From Pycnopodia helianthoides (lineage: Eukaryota > Echinodermata > Asteroidea > Forcipulatida > Asteriidae): DNA of 64,000 nucleotides. The notes below the pieces were generated by a model. It was not told the origin of the DNA and did not search any database. It saw only the letters and a list, made by a program, of their open reading frames with translations. Below are positions 11,101-22,288 of the stretch, piece by piece. Both the position numbers and the translations under genes were made by a program. The stretch lies in contig CM063250.1 of NCBI GenBank assembly GCA_032158295.1, positions 131,501 through 195,500 on the forward strand, in the 5' to 3' direction. Positions within the stretch are counted from its first letter, which is position 1, and each line of letters starts with the position of its first letter.

Positions 11101-13728
11101 TAAGTGATGAGGGTAACACCGTACCATACGTATCCGTGTCGTCTACATGATGGACATGCCTCTCACAGTCTTGATTAAAAAGGCGTTCGATCCTCGCTGA
11201 TTTGAATTAGAAGGTGTTCAATTCTATCTCCATGCTTTTACTGTTCCAACCCAAGGGTTTCCCGATCAGGGAGGGTATAGATGCTTCAATTGGAGCAAAG
11301 TATCAAGTCATGTGCTGTGTAGCTCAATTTGGATCGTTAGGGAAAGTTTGTTTATGGGCGGTATTACCCTCGAATATGGCAGAAGGCTGCCATAAAAATG
11401 TCTCGACTGTGAACCATTGGTATTCTCATTTGGAAAAGTGGGCTTCAAACAGAGTACACGTATATCCCAATCTGAACAGATTTGTGATCAAAGGCAACTT
11501 TGTGATTCCCTTGCGGTTCCCATGCAGCAGGAAGGAAACATATCTTGATCTACCATAAATTGAAAGTTACCAGCTTTAACAAGCCCCCGTGTGCTCCAAG
11601 CTATAACAGGCAAGCCATAAATATTGCTAATCTGTACATTCAGTCTGGCGTTACGCCTAGATCTTCCATGGCATCAACTTGATCACCGTGTCCTCGGCAA
11701 GGGCTGTGCCCGTTGATGGACGGGCTGTGTAATTTGTGTCACAGCCACACGTTGTGTGTATAGCTACAGTCATGGAGTTGAGACTCACTGTCTCTGGGGG
11801 TAGAACCCTTGCATCAAGGCAGTTGTGAGTCCCGGCTCCTGACGCTAGATTGACGCACCCTCTCAAAGGAAGCGTTGTCACCCTCACCCTCCACCTCACC
11901 AACAACAGTAAATTCACATTCACCCATGCTTGTCCACCCAGTGAATCTTGATTCCTTCTAATCTTTCCCCATTAGTTTGTCTACAAAATCAAATCGAGTT
12001 ATGTCCCTTAATCAAAACACCGGATCCCTTTTGTTAAAACTCTTCTGGGTCAACGTTTTTTTCATACAGGTTTTTGATCATAAACACAAACGTAGGTTTC
12101 AAAAGGGGTGGAGCCGCAAACCCCCCCCCCCCCCCCTTTCCAGCAAAACAACTGGTTATGGTTGCCAAGAATAAGAATGTCATGACCGACTGAAATCCAC
12201 ATGTGTCTTAATTTAAATTTAACATGTCAAAATAAGTGTTTCTTTCGGCGTCTCCTGTTAGCGGCTGTCAAACGCCAATGCGTATGATCCCAAGTAAAGT
12301 TTGCCGCAGGAAAACATTGGTTTTTTAAACATTTATAAAGGGTATTTATGTTCTGCTTTTTAATTTTTATGTGAGTCTGGCTATACTTCGATGGTTGAAA
12401 AACTCAACTGTAGAACGTATAGGGAGAGGGGAGGGACGAGGGGAGGAGTGCCACATACCGGTGCACCACAGTTTATTCACCAATGTGAAATGGTTGCATA
12501 GTGTGATCAACAATGACCTGCATGGAGACAAGCACAGCTTTTTCAACTAGACAAGCACAGCTTCTTCAACTATAAGTGAAATTCAATTAAACTTTCGTCC
12601 CTGTTTCCTTCCGCCCTTATTATGCTCTAATAGTCCCACTCGATTTGGTTTTATTAAAATGTGTACATAGGAAGGCTTATTTCCATTTTAACAGAGTCCA
12701 ATTGTCTGCCAGTGTCCCCTTTTCCATCGAAAGTCCGACACCGGGAAATCTACAATATTACCCCACGGCATTGCAAAGCCCCCAAATCCCTCTATAAAGC
12801 CCCTGCCAATGGATCTGCATTAGCCACACACCAACTGATCGTCAATATAGGCCCAGGCTTTGCCCCTGTCCCTGTAGGATTTGACTGATTAACTTCACTT
12901 TGTAGCTCACAAACTCACCTGGCGGGCAGTGCAGCTAGGCGGCGCACTACTCAACACTGGACAATGATGATAGGCGCGACTGATAGACGCAGACCGTCAG
13001 ATCTAATTCAACACTCACTGATTTGAATCCTGCTGAAGCGCTGGCCAAACTTTTACAGACACTGGCTCTATTTTCCAAGTAGCTGTTACTATAAATAAAC
13101 TGGACATGTGCGAAGATAAACACTCAAAGGCGTCAGTATTTACTCACCATGAGTAAAGAAAAGTCTGCTTAGTTCCAATCGCTTGTTTTCCTCTTCTTTC
13201 ATAATCAAAATGCTATTAATAGATACTAATATGAAGTTGAGATTTTAAGGTGACCGCGTTTTCCGATGACAAATGCTGGCAAAAAAGTTGATGCCATCTG
13301 CGAGAGTTCGTCCTTTTGGACGATACAATTTAAATATCCGTTTGAGAGAATTGGCGTATAACAATGGGCTTCATTCATGTTGTAGTCATGTTGGTTTTTC
13401 AACATTGTACCTAAGGTAATTAACGAGTGGCTGGGAAATTAGAACCGTCTTTAACATGGTGTGTATAAAGGAACGCGGGTAAGATTGTTGAGGCGTAATG
13501 AACACAATATCTGGTCATCGACAAGAGTAGGGGCATGGTTGGGTTATAGCGACCAACAAGAATTTCTACTTTGGACTCTCGGACCTTTTTCCACAGTAAA
13601 CAAAATGCGATGCATTCACGTTCCAGCTCTAGATTCCCTCTAAGCCAAGGGTAGGGAAGCTAATAGACCCCCCCCCCAAAAAAAAGCAGTAAAATATAAT
13701 ATATAACAAAATGTAAAAAGTATAAAAT
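8181..13728. other. Intergenic DNA, nothing supported
   Basis: No exon, RNA gene or repeat family was recognised. Open frames here (for example near 10472-10955, 11214-11558 and 11657-11923) lack domains, signal sequences or splice-compatible neighbours. A run of 16 C lies at 12121-12136. A TSS or distal enhancer could be present but cannot be shown from one sequence. Confidence 0.55.
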
Positions 13729-14109
13729 AAAAGGGAACATTACAGAACTGGTAAGAAAAAACTTAAAATATAGCCTACTTTTTGATCATAGATTTACATC
13801 AAACTTACACGGTCTAATGATGATGATAGTAGAAAGCATCCCTTGGAATATTTCTGTCTGAAATGCCATATTGATGAGAAATGAATAAACTAATTTTCCG
13901 ATTGGAGTTTATCGCTCAGTGAGCGTTTTATTCATTTTTTGAATCTATACGATTTCATGTGAATGTGTAAACGGTTTTCCACTCTTTTCTCAGGACCCAG
14001 ATGGCCGATCGATCTCAAACTTCTACAGGTTTGTCAGTTTATGTATATGGTGGATTACATAAAGTGCTTACACTGTCAGCAACTGTTTTGTTAGCAAAAA
14101 CCAATTCAT
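13729..14109 (+). mobile_element. TIR element copy 1 (AAAGGGAACATTACA family)
   Basis: About 380 bp closely matching 21084-21464 in the same orientation, including the shared blocks ACACGGTCTAATGATGATGA, TTTATCGCTCAGTGAGCG and ATGGCCGATCGATCTCAAAC. The left end AAAGGGAACATTACA is kept. The right inverted end seen in the other copy is missing here, replaced by AT-rich sequence. Non-coding, so non-autonomous. Confidence 0.75.
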
Positions 14110-14335
14110 TTAATATAATTTATATATAATAAGTTTTAAAAAAGAATAATAATAAAATAAAGAAAATCAGTAAACTAATTTTTTAAAAATAATAATAAAA
14201 ACAAAATAATAGTTATAATAATAATAAAATAAAACAATCAATAAATCAATAAAATAAAAATACAATAGCAAATAAAAAATAAATCATAAATATAACATTA
14301 TAACAAAAATTTAATAAAAATTTAAAAATATAAAT
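14110..14335. repeat. AT-rich (AATAATAAAA)n low-complexity tract
   Basis: Over 200 bp of almost pure A/T made of AATAAT, AAATAAA and ATAAAT runs, directly following the truncated right end of the preceding TIR element. The A/T expansion may have replaced that end. Confidence 0.8.
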
Positions 14336-16195
14336 CCCTTAAGTTGTTTCCTTGTGCGTTACAAACAGAAAACTCTCAATCGTACGTGGTAAGAATCGAC
14401 TCGGATAAGAGTTCTTGTATTAAGCCATATCCATTTCCGGGTCGACATAACTCTTTGTTTGCGTCAACAAATCCCAGTAAGTTAAGTGTCTGTTTTTAAT
14501 TTCATTCCGGGGTAAATATCCTCATAACGGATCATAACCCTTGCTGAATAGCGGTTTCATTACAGGAAGTTTGACTTAATACAAGAAATAAACCTACTAG
14601 AATGCAGTAGGATAATTGTTGGTTAAATACATAAACACAAATTTCATTTCGCTCAGCCATGCAATCAAAAAGTGGAACAGACATTTAATGCATCATAATC
14701 TATGGAGGCGTTGGGAGCACAATCCGGCAAAGTATACTAAATTTTGTGTTCAAGAATGCCTACGAGCAAAGACGAATTGCCTCTCATTACAGAAGTGTTT
14801 TTATAGAAACCATATTCTGATTAGTTAAAACTTTATTACAGCGCAGCCATCTTTAATGCTTGTTTTCATGCCAGGCTCACAACCAAAGCGAGGCTGTCAA
14901 TGTAAATAAATAGTCTGGTCTCCTTTTCGTGCGGCACTATATACTATGGCGCACATAATTATAGGAAGGCGACAAAGATACAGAAGTTTAGAATTGCAAG
15001 TGTTTGACTCAGTGCTGTTGACAGACACACGATGTCTCTACGGCTCCCTATCTCATGACAGACAGACGGACGGGGATTTGGCAACAGCTCACCGTCCCCT
15101 ACCTCCCAGTCATCAAGTCTCTCCCATTCAAGAAATTCTTATTGTTATAACTCCCGAGGGGGGCGTGTGCTGGAAACGATGCGTGAGGGAGGGGCGGTCG
15201 TGGGGCCTTCCTCTATGTTTAAATGTAACTTTCGTTTTCTTTGTAGACCAAGAAGCTCATTTGGGACAAAACTGGATTATAAAAGTTGCTGAAATTTAAT
15301 TTCGATCACTATAATCCCATTTAAAAGATCAGCTTGGTTGTTATAACGCTTTCTTAATTGACAGGGTACCGATTTTCATTTTGTTACGTAAGTTTTCCGC
15401 CATTATAAATCAATACTGTAAGTCTACCTTCAAGAATGCTATAGCCTGCACAGGTTGCATTATATTTACATTCCTTTGCCCTACACATTATACACATTTA
15501 CACATTTCACAAGCAAAGCAATTAAATAGCCACCTTTTTGTTCCCCATTAATATTTTGAACTAATCCGTTAAACGCAAAAAGGTTAGCGCCCTCTTGCGG
15601 TAAAGTCACTACTCCTAATTAAACACAGACCCCTAGAAGTGTTGGTTGCTTGTGATGGGGGGGGGGGGGGGGGGCTGGTTAAAGAGCCCAATTCATCTGA
15701 AAGTTAAATTACTTAACCACCTATCTCCAATTAACTTACACCGATTTAATTTCCCGTTGTGTTAACCAATTTTGTTCGTCCGGTGACTTCAGGACATGTC
15801 AGCTATAAGTTGGGATGGGATGGGAAAGCAGTGGTCTTTGGATGTGCAATACATTAATTGAACTCTGTCTTTGTGAAACTCAGCGTGTAGTGCGGAGATT
15901 TCGTGCAAAACGATGTTCTGGTTGTGTATACAGTGGTGCATGTTTCATCTTTGTTATTTCATATTTCATGTGCAATGAGCAATTCACTTCCATGTCATGC
16001 ATCTAAATTAACAACAAATTCAAGCACTTTTTCTAAAAATGTGATATCATGTTGAATATATGAAGTATACAGTTTTTGAGAAAGAAATATTTTCTCACCA
16101 AAATATTTGAATCTGAGAAGGTATGAAGCCTTTCTCATGCGTTTGAAAGCAACAAGGGTATTTTTTCTTTCTTTATTTTCTTGCAACTTCGATGA
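14336..16195. other. Intergenic DNA, nothing supported
   Basis: No recognisable exon or RNA gene. A run of 18 G is at 15657-15674. The 117-codon frame at 14946-15299 has no domain or signal peptide that I recognise and no supporting splice structure, so it is not called. Confidence 0.5.
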
Positions 16196-16995
16196 CCAAT
16201 TGACCCTGTATCAATCTAATCACCCTGCATCGATCTAATAACCCTGTATCAATACGATCACCATGTATCAAACCTAACCACTCTGTTTCAATCTACTCAT
16301 CCTGTATCAATCTAATGTATTAATCTACTCACCCTGTATTAATCTAACCACCCTGTATTAATCTAATCACCATGTATTAATCTACTTACCCTGTATTAAT
16401 CTAATCACCATGTATTAATCTATTCACCCTGTATTAATCTAATCACCATGTATTAGTCTAATTACCATGTATTAATCTAATCACCATGTATTAATCTACC
16501 CCCTGTATTAATCTAATCACCATGTATTAATCTAATCACCATGTATTAGTCTAATTACCATGTATTAATCTAATCACCATGTATTAATCTACCCCCTGTA
16601 TTAATCTAATACCATGATTAATCATCACCATGTATTAATCTAATCACCATGTATTAATCTACTTACCCTGTATTAATCTAATCACCATGTATTAATCTAC
16701 TCACCATGTATTAATCTACTCTCCCTGTATTAATCTAATCATCATGTATTAATCTACTCCCCCTGTATTAATCTAATCACCATGTATTAATCTACTCACC
16801 CTGTATTAATCTAATCACCATGTATTAATGTACTCACCCTGTATCAATATAATCACCATGTATCAATATAATCACCATGTATCAATACAATCACTATGTA
16901 TCAAACATAACCACTCTGTTTCAATCTAATCACCCTGCATCGATCTAATCACCCTGTATCAATATAATCACCATGTATCAATTTAATCAACATGT
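16196..16995. repeat. 19-bp minisatellite, about 40 units
   Basis: Units follow CACCATGTATTAATCTAAT, period 19, with common variants CACCCTG and AATCTACT. The array is edge-degenerate: outer units read TGTATCAAT or TCTGTTTCAAT, while the central part (about 16330-16830) is more homogeneous. Some neighbouring units alternate the CCATG/CCCTG and TAAT/TACT variants, hinting at a 38-bp higher-order unit. Intergenic between GOSR2 and Wnt9. Confidence 0.95.
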
Positions 16996-18898
16996 TTTAT
17001 TAGTTAATGACGAACGTGTTACTCCGACCACATCATCTAATCACAATACAGCAATAATAAATCACCTCAAGTCAATCCAGTCAAAACAATCACCTTAAAT
17101 CAATCCAACAACCATGTATAAAATCTGCCCCCACACACATACCTTCGCAAGAAAAATCATAACCAACTCATCTTCGAAACTTTTGCCGATCTTGAGTCAG
17201 ATGGAAGGTTTTTTAACACAGTGCACATCGAACCTTAATAGTGCATAAACAGATGTCATTGTCAAGTACAGTCATCCAAACAGACATGCGACTTTCAACA
17301 GAATTGCTCCTGGCGACGTAAAGTTGCGCCATCTTTTATCTTCACTTTACAAGACCTTCTCCCAAAGCTTCCATTCGCGGAGCTTGTCAATAGACGTTAT
17401 GACGTCACTGATGTAGCAGGTGTCTTAATTGTTGGGTTAAACTTCAAAGGTTACCGTCAAAGCACTAGACTCAGGCCAGGGTAAAGACTGGACACCTGTC
17501 AAGTCGTCTGCTGCGATTGATGAATGTATCCGGACAAAATTATCGCGCCAAATTACCAAAATGTTTGTCAAATGTTATTGTTCATGTGTCAACGAAATTG
17601 ACAGATTTCACTGAACAATAACACTTCAGGAAGTTAAGGTTTCTGCAAAGGAAGGAACATTACTTTTTGGTATTGTTTGGCACCATTATAAAGCATCATG
17701 ATTGATAGACAGAAGCCAAGACAATAGAGCCGCTATCGGTGGTAACGACAAACCTTAACATAGTTTCACAAATAAATGTTTTTCTTTACATGTCTTACCT
17801 CTGTTAAGAGAAACAAGCTACGCTCTTTTCTCCAACTGACTATTGATTCCTCTCTGTAAAGAAAACAAAATAATGTTAATTAATATACCAAAAATCCGAA
17901 TTTGATAAGTATTTCAACTTATCATAAACGAAAGATAACCAATTAAAAACATTATGAACCTTCAGTGAAACTGTTTGATTAAAGGTCCCTACATAATAAA
18001 AAGATTGAAGCACTCTAGTGCTTTAGAAAGTTTAACAGCCAGTTGTCATTCAACAAAACCTTATAATTAACCTGTCATCTTGCTCAATATTTCAAGATCA
18101 ATATTTGCCTTTTATAGCAATGGTATTACTAACCTTAATTAAACACGCCTAGACCGACATGAAAATAATGTGTCTTGCATGGCAACAGACATTAAGTTTG
18201 AACCACTAATATTCTTCATTCCTCATAAAGGCAACTAGAGTATGGTCTTCAGCTTATAGCTTTATTCTTTTAATAATCGTCAAACATTGTTAGCACTCTA
18301 TCTCTAAGTTCAACGGGGCAGAGGTTGCCAACGTTTGCTTTATGGATGGCTGTGGGTGACGGTTTAATCACTGCACTGAATTCAAAATTATCAAATTCCT
18401 GTGTTCTGGAGAATCTTCGCCAGAAGTTCGTTTTTCCGGTGATGATAATGTGATAAATCTCCTGTGATTAAGTGCTATCAAAGTAAGGATTGTCAGCCGG
18501 TGATAAAGGGATTCACACAATGATGCATGTGCTAGCAATATCATAACCGGTGGACCCTAAACGTAAATCGGCGATAGTCTTCGCGTCTATTGGTGGTAAA
18601 CATTTCGTATTGTCTCGTGCTTTTTGTTGTTGTTGTTGTTGTTGTTGTTTTGCTGTTTTTTGCGCAACACAATATATTATCGGTGTTGATTTAAGCTAAC
18701 TTTCAGTTCAACTGTATAGACGGGGGTTTCTCTTGGCGAATTAATGTTTGCGTTAAAATTAAAACTTGCTAAAACGTTCTCAGTTATTATGCAAGTTTAC
18801 TTTTTGTGCGAGATTTTTGCGGTTATAAATATTTGAAGTTGGAAGGCTACAGTGCTTCTTATATTAGTACAAGATGAAATGGCGCACATTGTAAAGTG
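16996..18898. other. Intergenic DNA, nothing supported
   Basis: AT-rich, with a (GTT)n microsatellite at about 18626-18652. No coding exon, TIR element or RNA gene recognised. Confidence 0.5.
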
Positions 18899-19615
18899 CG
18901 TGAATTCAAACATATCACAATAAGAATCAACCAATCTAGCGAGGTTTATGGTAACACCCATGAATTCAACCATAACACAATAAGAATCAACCAATAGCAA
19001 GGTTAACGCTCATGAATTCAACCATAACACTCATGAATTCAACCATTTAACACAATAAGAATCAACCAATAGCAAGGTTTATGGTAACACTCATGAATTC
19101 AACCATAACACAAAAAGAATCAACCAATAGCAAGGTTTATGGTAACACTCATGAATTCAACCATAACACAAAAAGAATCAACCAATAGCAAGGTTTATTG
19201 TAACACTCATGAATTCAACCATAACACAAAAAGAATCAACCAATAGCAAGGTTTATGGTAACACTCATGAATTCAACCATAACACAAAAAGAATCAACCA
19301 ATAGCAAGGTTTATGGTAACACTCATGAATTCAACCATAACACAAAAAGAATCAACCAATAGCAAGGTTTATGGTAACACTCATGAATTCAACCATAACA
19401 CAAAAAGAATCAACCAATAGCAAGGTTTATGGTAACACTCATGAATTCAACCATAACACAAAAAGAATCAACCAATAGCAAGGTTTATGGTAACACTCAT
19501 GAATTCAACCATAACACAAAAAGAATCAACCAATAGCAAGGTTTATGGTAACACTCATGAATTCAACCATAACACAAAAAGAATCAACCAATAGCAAGGT
19601 TTATGGTAACACTCA
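18899..19615. repeat. 58-bp tandem satellite array
   Basis: Nine units with exact 58-bp spacing run from 19085 to 19606, preceded by several diverged or shortened units from 18899. Each homogeneous unit contains TCATGAATTCAACCATAACA, then ATCAACCAATAGCAAGG and TTTATGGTAACAC. Homogeneous units carry five A where flanking units read CACAATAAG, so the homogeneous part spread from one variant. A (CT)n tract at about 19630-19645 follows. Confidence 0.95.
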
Positions 19616-19654
19616 TGCACACGACGCATCTCTCTCTCTCTCTCTGTTGTTATG

Positions 19655-19720
19655 GTTCCGAAAAGAACTGGTTGTGTGACAACTCGACGTTTTGATCGTC
19701 TTCAGAATAAAGCAGAATCA
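19655..19720 (-). ncRNA. Decayed hammerhead-like element, copy A
   Basis: Minus strand reads C-T-G-A-A-G-A, then CGATC, then AAAAC, G-T-C-G-A-G-T-T-G-T-C. The flanking GAAAAGAACTGG...ACAACTCGACG (plus strand) matches copies at 36040-36110 and 41435-41500. In the other two copies the CTGANGR and GAAAC blocks are separated by a hairpin; here that hairpin is deleted. Called as a relic only. Confidence 0.25.
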
Positions 19721-21083
19721 AAACATTGCTTTGATATTCACTGTGCGTTTTTTTATTATACAGATAAACAAAACATTTAATACAAAAATAATAATAAACA
19801 TAAATTTATTTCCAACTATAACACAACCTGCCCACTTGGCATCTCGTCCGTTGACCTACATTTTTGTGCACAACACACGGATTCATTCCACAGATTGGAC
19901 AACAGTAAGCTCTAACGTTTCATTTGGCGGGAAAAGCTATACTTCCGTCTGGTGACCAAACAACAAACACCCTGTCCAAGATTAGTAGAATGGAACGAAG
20001 GCTGGTTTTGGATTTGGTCAACATTTAAGGAGTAGACCTATCCATTGTTTTATTGTTACAACTCCTTGCATTTTCATTTAACAGCAAGCTGAGAAATACT
20101 AGAAACTGTAAGAACGCGTAAGTACTTTTGTATGAAGTCACTGACATCAAAGGCGCCGATACACAGAGCATAATAAAGGGTGAGTCCACTTATTTAGTTA
20201 TTGCAAAAGTGAAGTTATTTAATTCGGTTAGGAAACTTCCGTTTTCGTATGGAAGTAAAATGACATCAAAACTTGTCCTTGCGAAATATTCTAAGAAGTG
20301 ACAGGAAGCTATCGAAACACGTCATTATTTTTATAGACAAAATTCACTTGGTCATAAAGAAAAAATGCAATAAAATGGTGGAGCAATTCCCATCAAAACT
20401 GTAAAAGTAGAATGTTACATCGAAGCGACGGCATTTGTAAAAAGAACCAGCATAATGATAAATAAATACCGTTGTTTCCATTAAAATCATAAAGAGTATT
20501 ATACGTGCAAATGTATCAGCATTCGATGCTCCATGGTTTAGTAGTAAAAAGTGAAACAAACTCACCCCTTGCTGTTTATGGAGGGTTATGTTATGGTTGG
20601 GTTGCATTTGTTTTCTAACCGGGAATTTCTACTATCTTCATGACATGTAAGGCGCCTACAGAGTGGGTGCGGTTTTCCGCTATTGGGGGAAATAACGATG
20701 CTGCTCTATCCATTACTTACATGTCCCAAGTCATTCACGGGGTACAATTTCAAAAGCTCTTTTGGATAAAAGTCTGTCCTTGTTCTTTATATAGTTTGCG
20801 CCGTTATGCACAGACAGGTAGGCCTATTCTGTTGACGTTTTGAGCGGAAGTATCTTACGATTCGTATATAATACATTTGCGTTTTAGTAAACAGTGGACT
20901 TATTGTGTACAACTAACATTACAATAAAATAACATAATTTTCACTGACCTTTAAATAATTAGAAACAAATAACACTGCATGTGCAAACACCGTTTTAACA
21001 ATATTAATTATCATGCATTTCGGACAAAGTGTTTAGTCTAAACAATAATTGCATGTCAAATCTTTAGATTAAATATATTGAGT
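19721..21083. other. Intergenic DNA, nothing supported
   Basis: Ordinary AT-rich sequence without a recognisable exon, repeat array or RNA gene. Confidence 0.5.
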
Positions 21084-21464
21084 TTAAAGGAACATTACAT
21101 AATTGGTAATTGTAAAATATACTTTTGATCACAGATTTACATAAAACTTACACGGTCTAATGATGATGATAGTAGAAACATCCCTTGAAATATTTCTGTC
21201 TGAAATGCCATGTTTGATGAGAAATGAATAAACTAATTTTCCGATTGGAGTTTATCGCTCAGTGAGCGTTTTATTCATTTGTTGAACCTATATGATTTCA
21301 TGCAAATGTGTAATCGGTTTTTCACTATTTTCTCGTGACCCAGATGGCCGATCGATCTCAAACTTCTACAGGTTTGTCAGTTTATGCATATGATGGATTA
21401 CATAAAGTGCTTACACTGCCAGCAAATGTTTGTTAGCAAAACCAATTCTGTAATGTGCCTTTAA
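21084..21464 (+). mobile_element. TIR element copy 2, intact ends
   Basis: 381 bp, left end TTAAAGGAACATTACA and right end TGTAATGTGCCTTTAA, which are inverted repeats of each other with one mismatch. The interior matches 13729-14109 closely. A TTAA lies at both extreme ends and could be either part of the element or a target duplication. Diverged relatives appear at about 49436-49740, 56595-56775 (reverse) and 57840-57935. Non-autonomous. Confidence 0.8.
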
Positions 21465-22160
21465 GCAAATGTCGTCCAAAGTAAGGCATAGGTAAAATAA
21501 AAGTATAGACAAAATTATATTGGAAAAAACTATGGCCTCTGGAAGCCCTCTCATTAAATCAAAATATGAAATTATGTGAAGACATCGATTGCAATCGTGC
21601 CCCTAAGCAAAATTTCAGCTAGGAATGCATTATGTGACAATTTTTAAAAAGGTATAATTAACTCAACCAAACTGAAAACGAAGAAAGTTGGACGTTAGCT
21701 TCAAGTAGTGTAATTACACCGCTATTCGAACCTTGTAATACACGTGTGGTATGAAACGAATCTGAAAAAGGCAAACAAATGGCCACGCCCCACTCACAAG
21801 AAACTGTGAACCAATCACAAATTCAGCAGATCATTATCACAAGTATCGCACGGCGTCTCAAGACGTCACTGATTATTTACGATACACAGCAGAAGATACG
21901 GTGACACCATCGACACTCGTACAAGGCAAAAGCAGGGGAAAACTGTGGTGACTAAACTTCTGCAGACTGGAATTGCTTGTCATAAAGGTTTATGGTTTAC
22001 ATTGTGTAGAAGTCTTGGACATGTTGAGCTGGAAACACACACGTGCTTCGAGTAAATATAGGGGTATTCATGCTTGTGTGTCTCTTGCAGTCTAGTCCGT
22101 AGGCCAGTCAGCAGCGCCACCTCCACGCGCTCGTTATATCTGATGCGATGAGCCTGTCGG

Positions 22161-22167
22161 TATAAAA
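22161..22167 (+). promoter_or_regulatory. TATA box of Wnt9
   Basis: TATAAAA at 22161, 124 bp upstream of the Wnt start codon. A start of transcription about 30 bp downstream, near 22190, would give a leader of roughly 95 nt. It lies directly upstream of a gene with a strong start context, but transcription from here is inferred. Confidence 0.5.
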
Positions 22168-22205
22168 ATCATCGCTCCGCTGGACTGTTGGGAAAGAATT
22201 CTGTT

Positions 22206-22214
22206 ATGCTTTAA
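22206..22214 (+). promoter_or_regulatory. Minimal upstream ORF 1 in Wnt9 leader
   Basis: ATG-CTT-TAA, two codons plus stop, inside the predicted leader if transcription starts from the TATA box at 22161. Such minimal ORFs can lower downstream initiation or allow reinitiation. Function here is inference. Confidence 0.35.
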
Positions 22215-22252
22215 GTCGACCAAAAGGGACGTGCTATAAAACCACACTTATC

Positions 22253-22288
22253 ATGAGGTGTTGGACGGTTACCGCGTTCCCACCATGA
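22253..22288 (+). promoter_or_regulatory. Upstream ORF 2 overlapping the Wnt9 start (ATGA)
   Basis: An 11-codon ORF begins at ATG 22253 (A at -3) and stops with TGA at 22286-22288. The Wnt ATG is 22285-22287, so stop and start overlap as ATGA. This geometry is known from termination-reinitiation coupling and from repressive leaders in other systems. The sequence shows only the arrangement; its effect on translation is untested. Confidence 0.5.

Noticed and set aside
14946..15299. 117-codon frame on the plus strand
   Set aside because: No recognisable motif, no signal peptide, no splice partners, and isolated in intergenic DNA.
16196..16995. Possible CRISPR array
   Set aside because: Units are contiguous 19-bp repeats without unique spacers, in a eukaryotic intergenic setting; it is a minisatellite.
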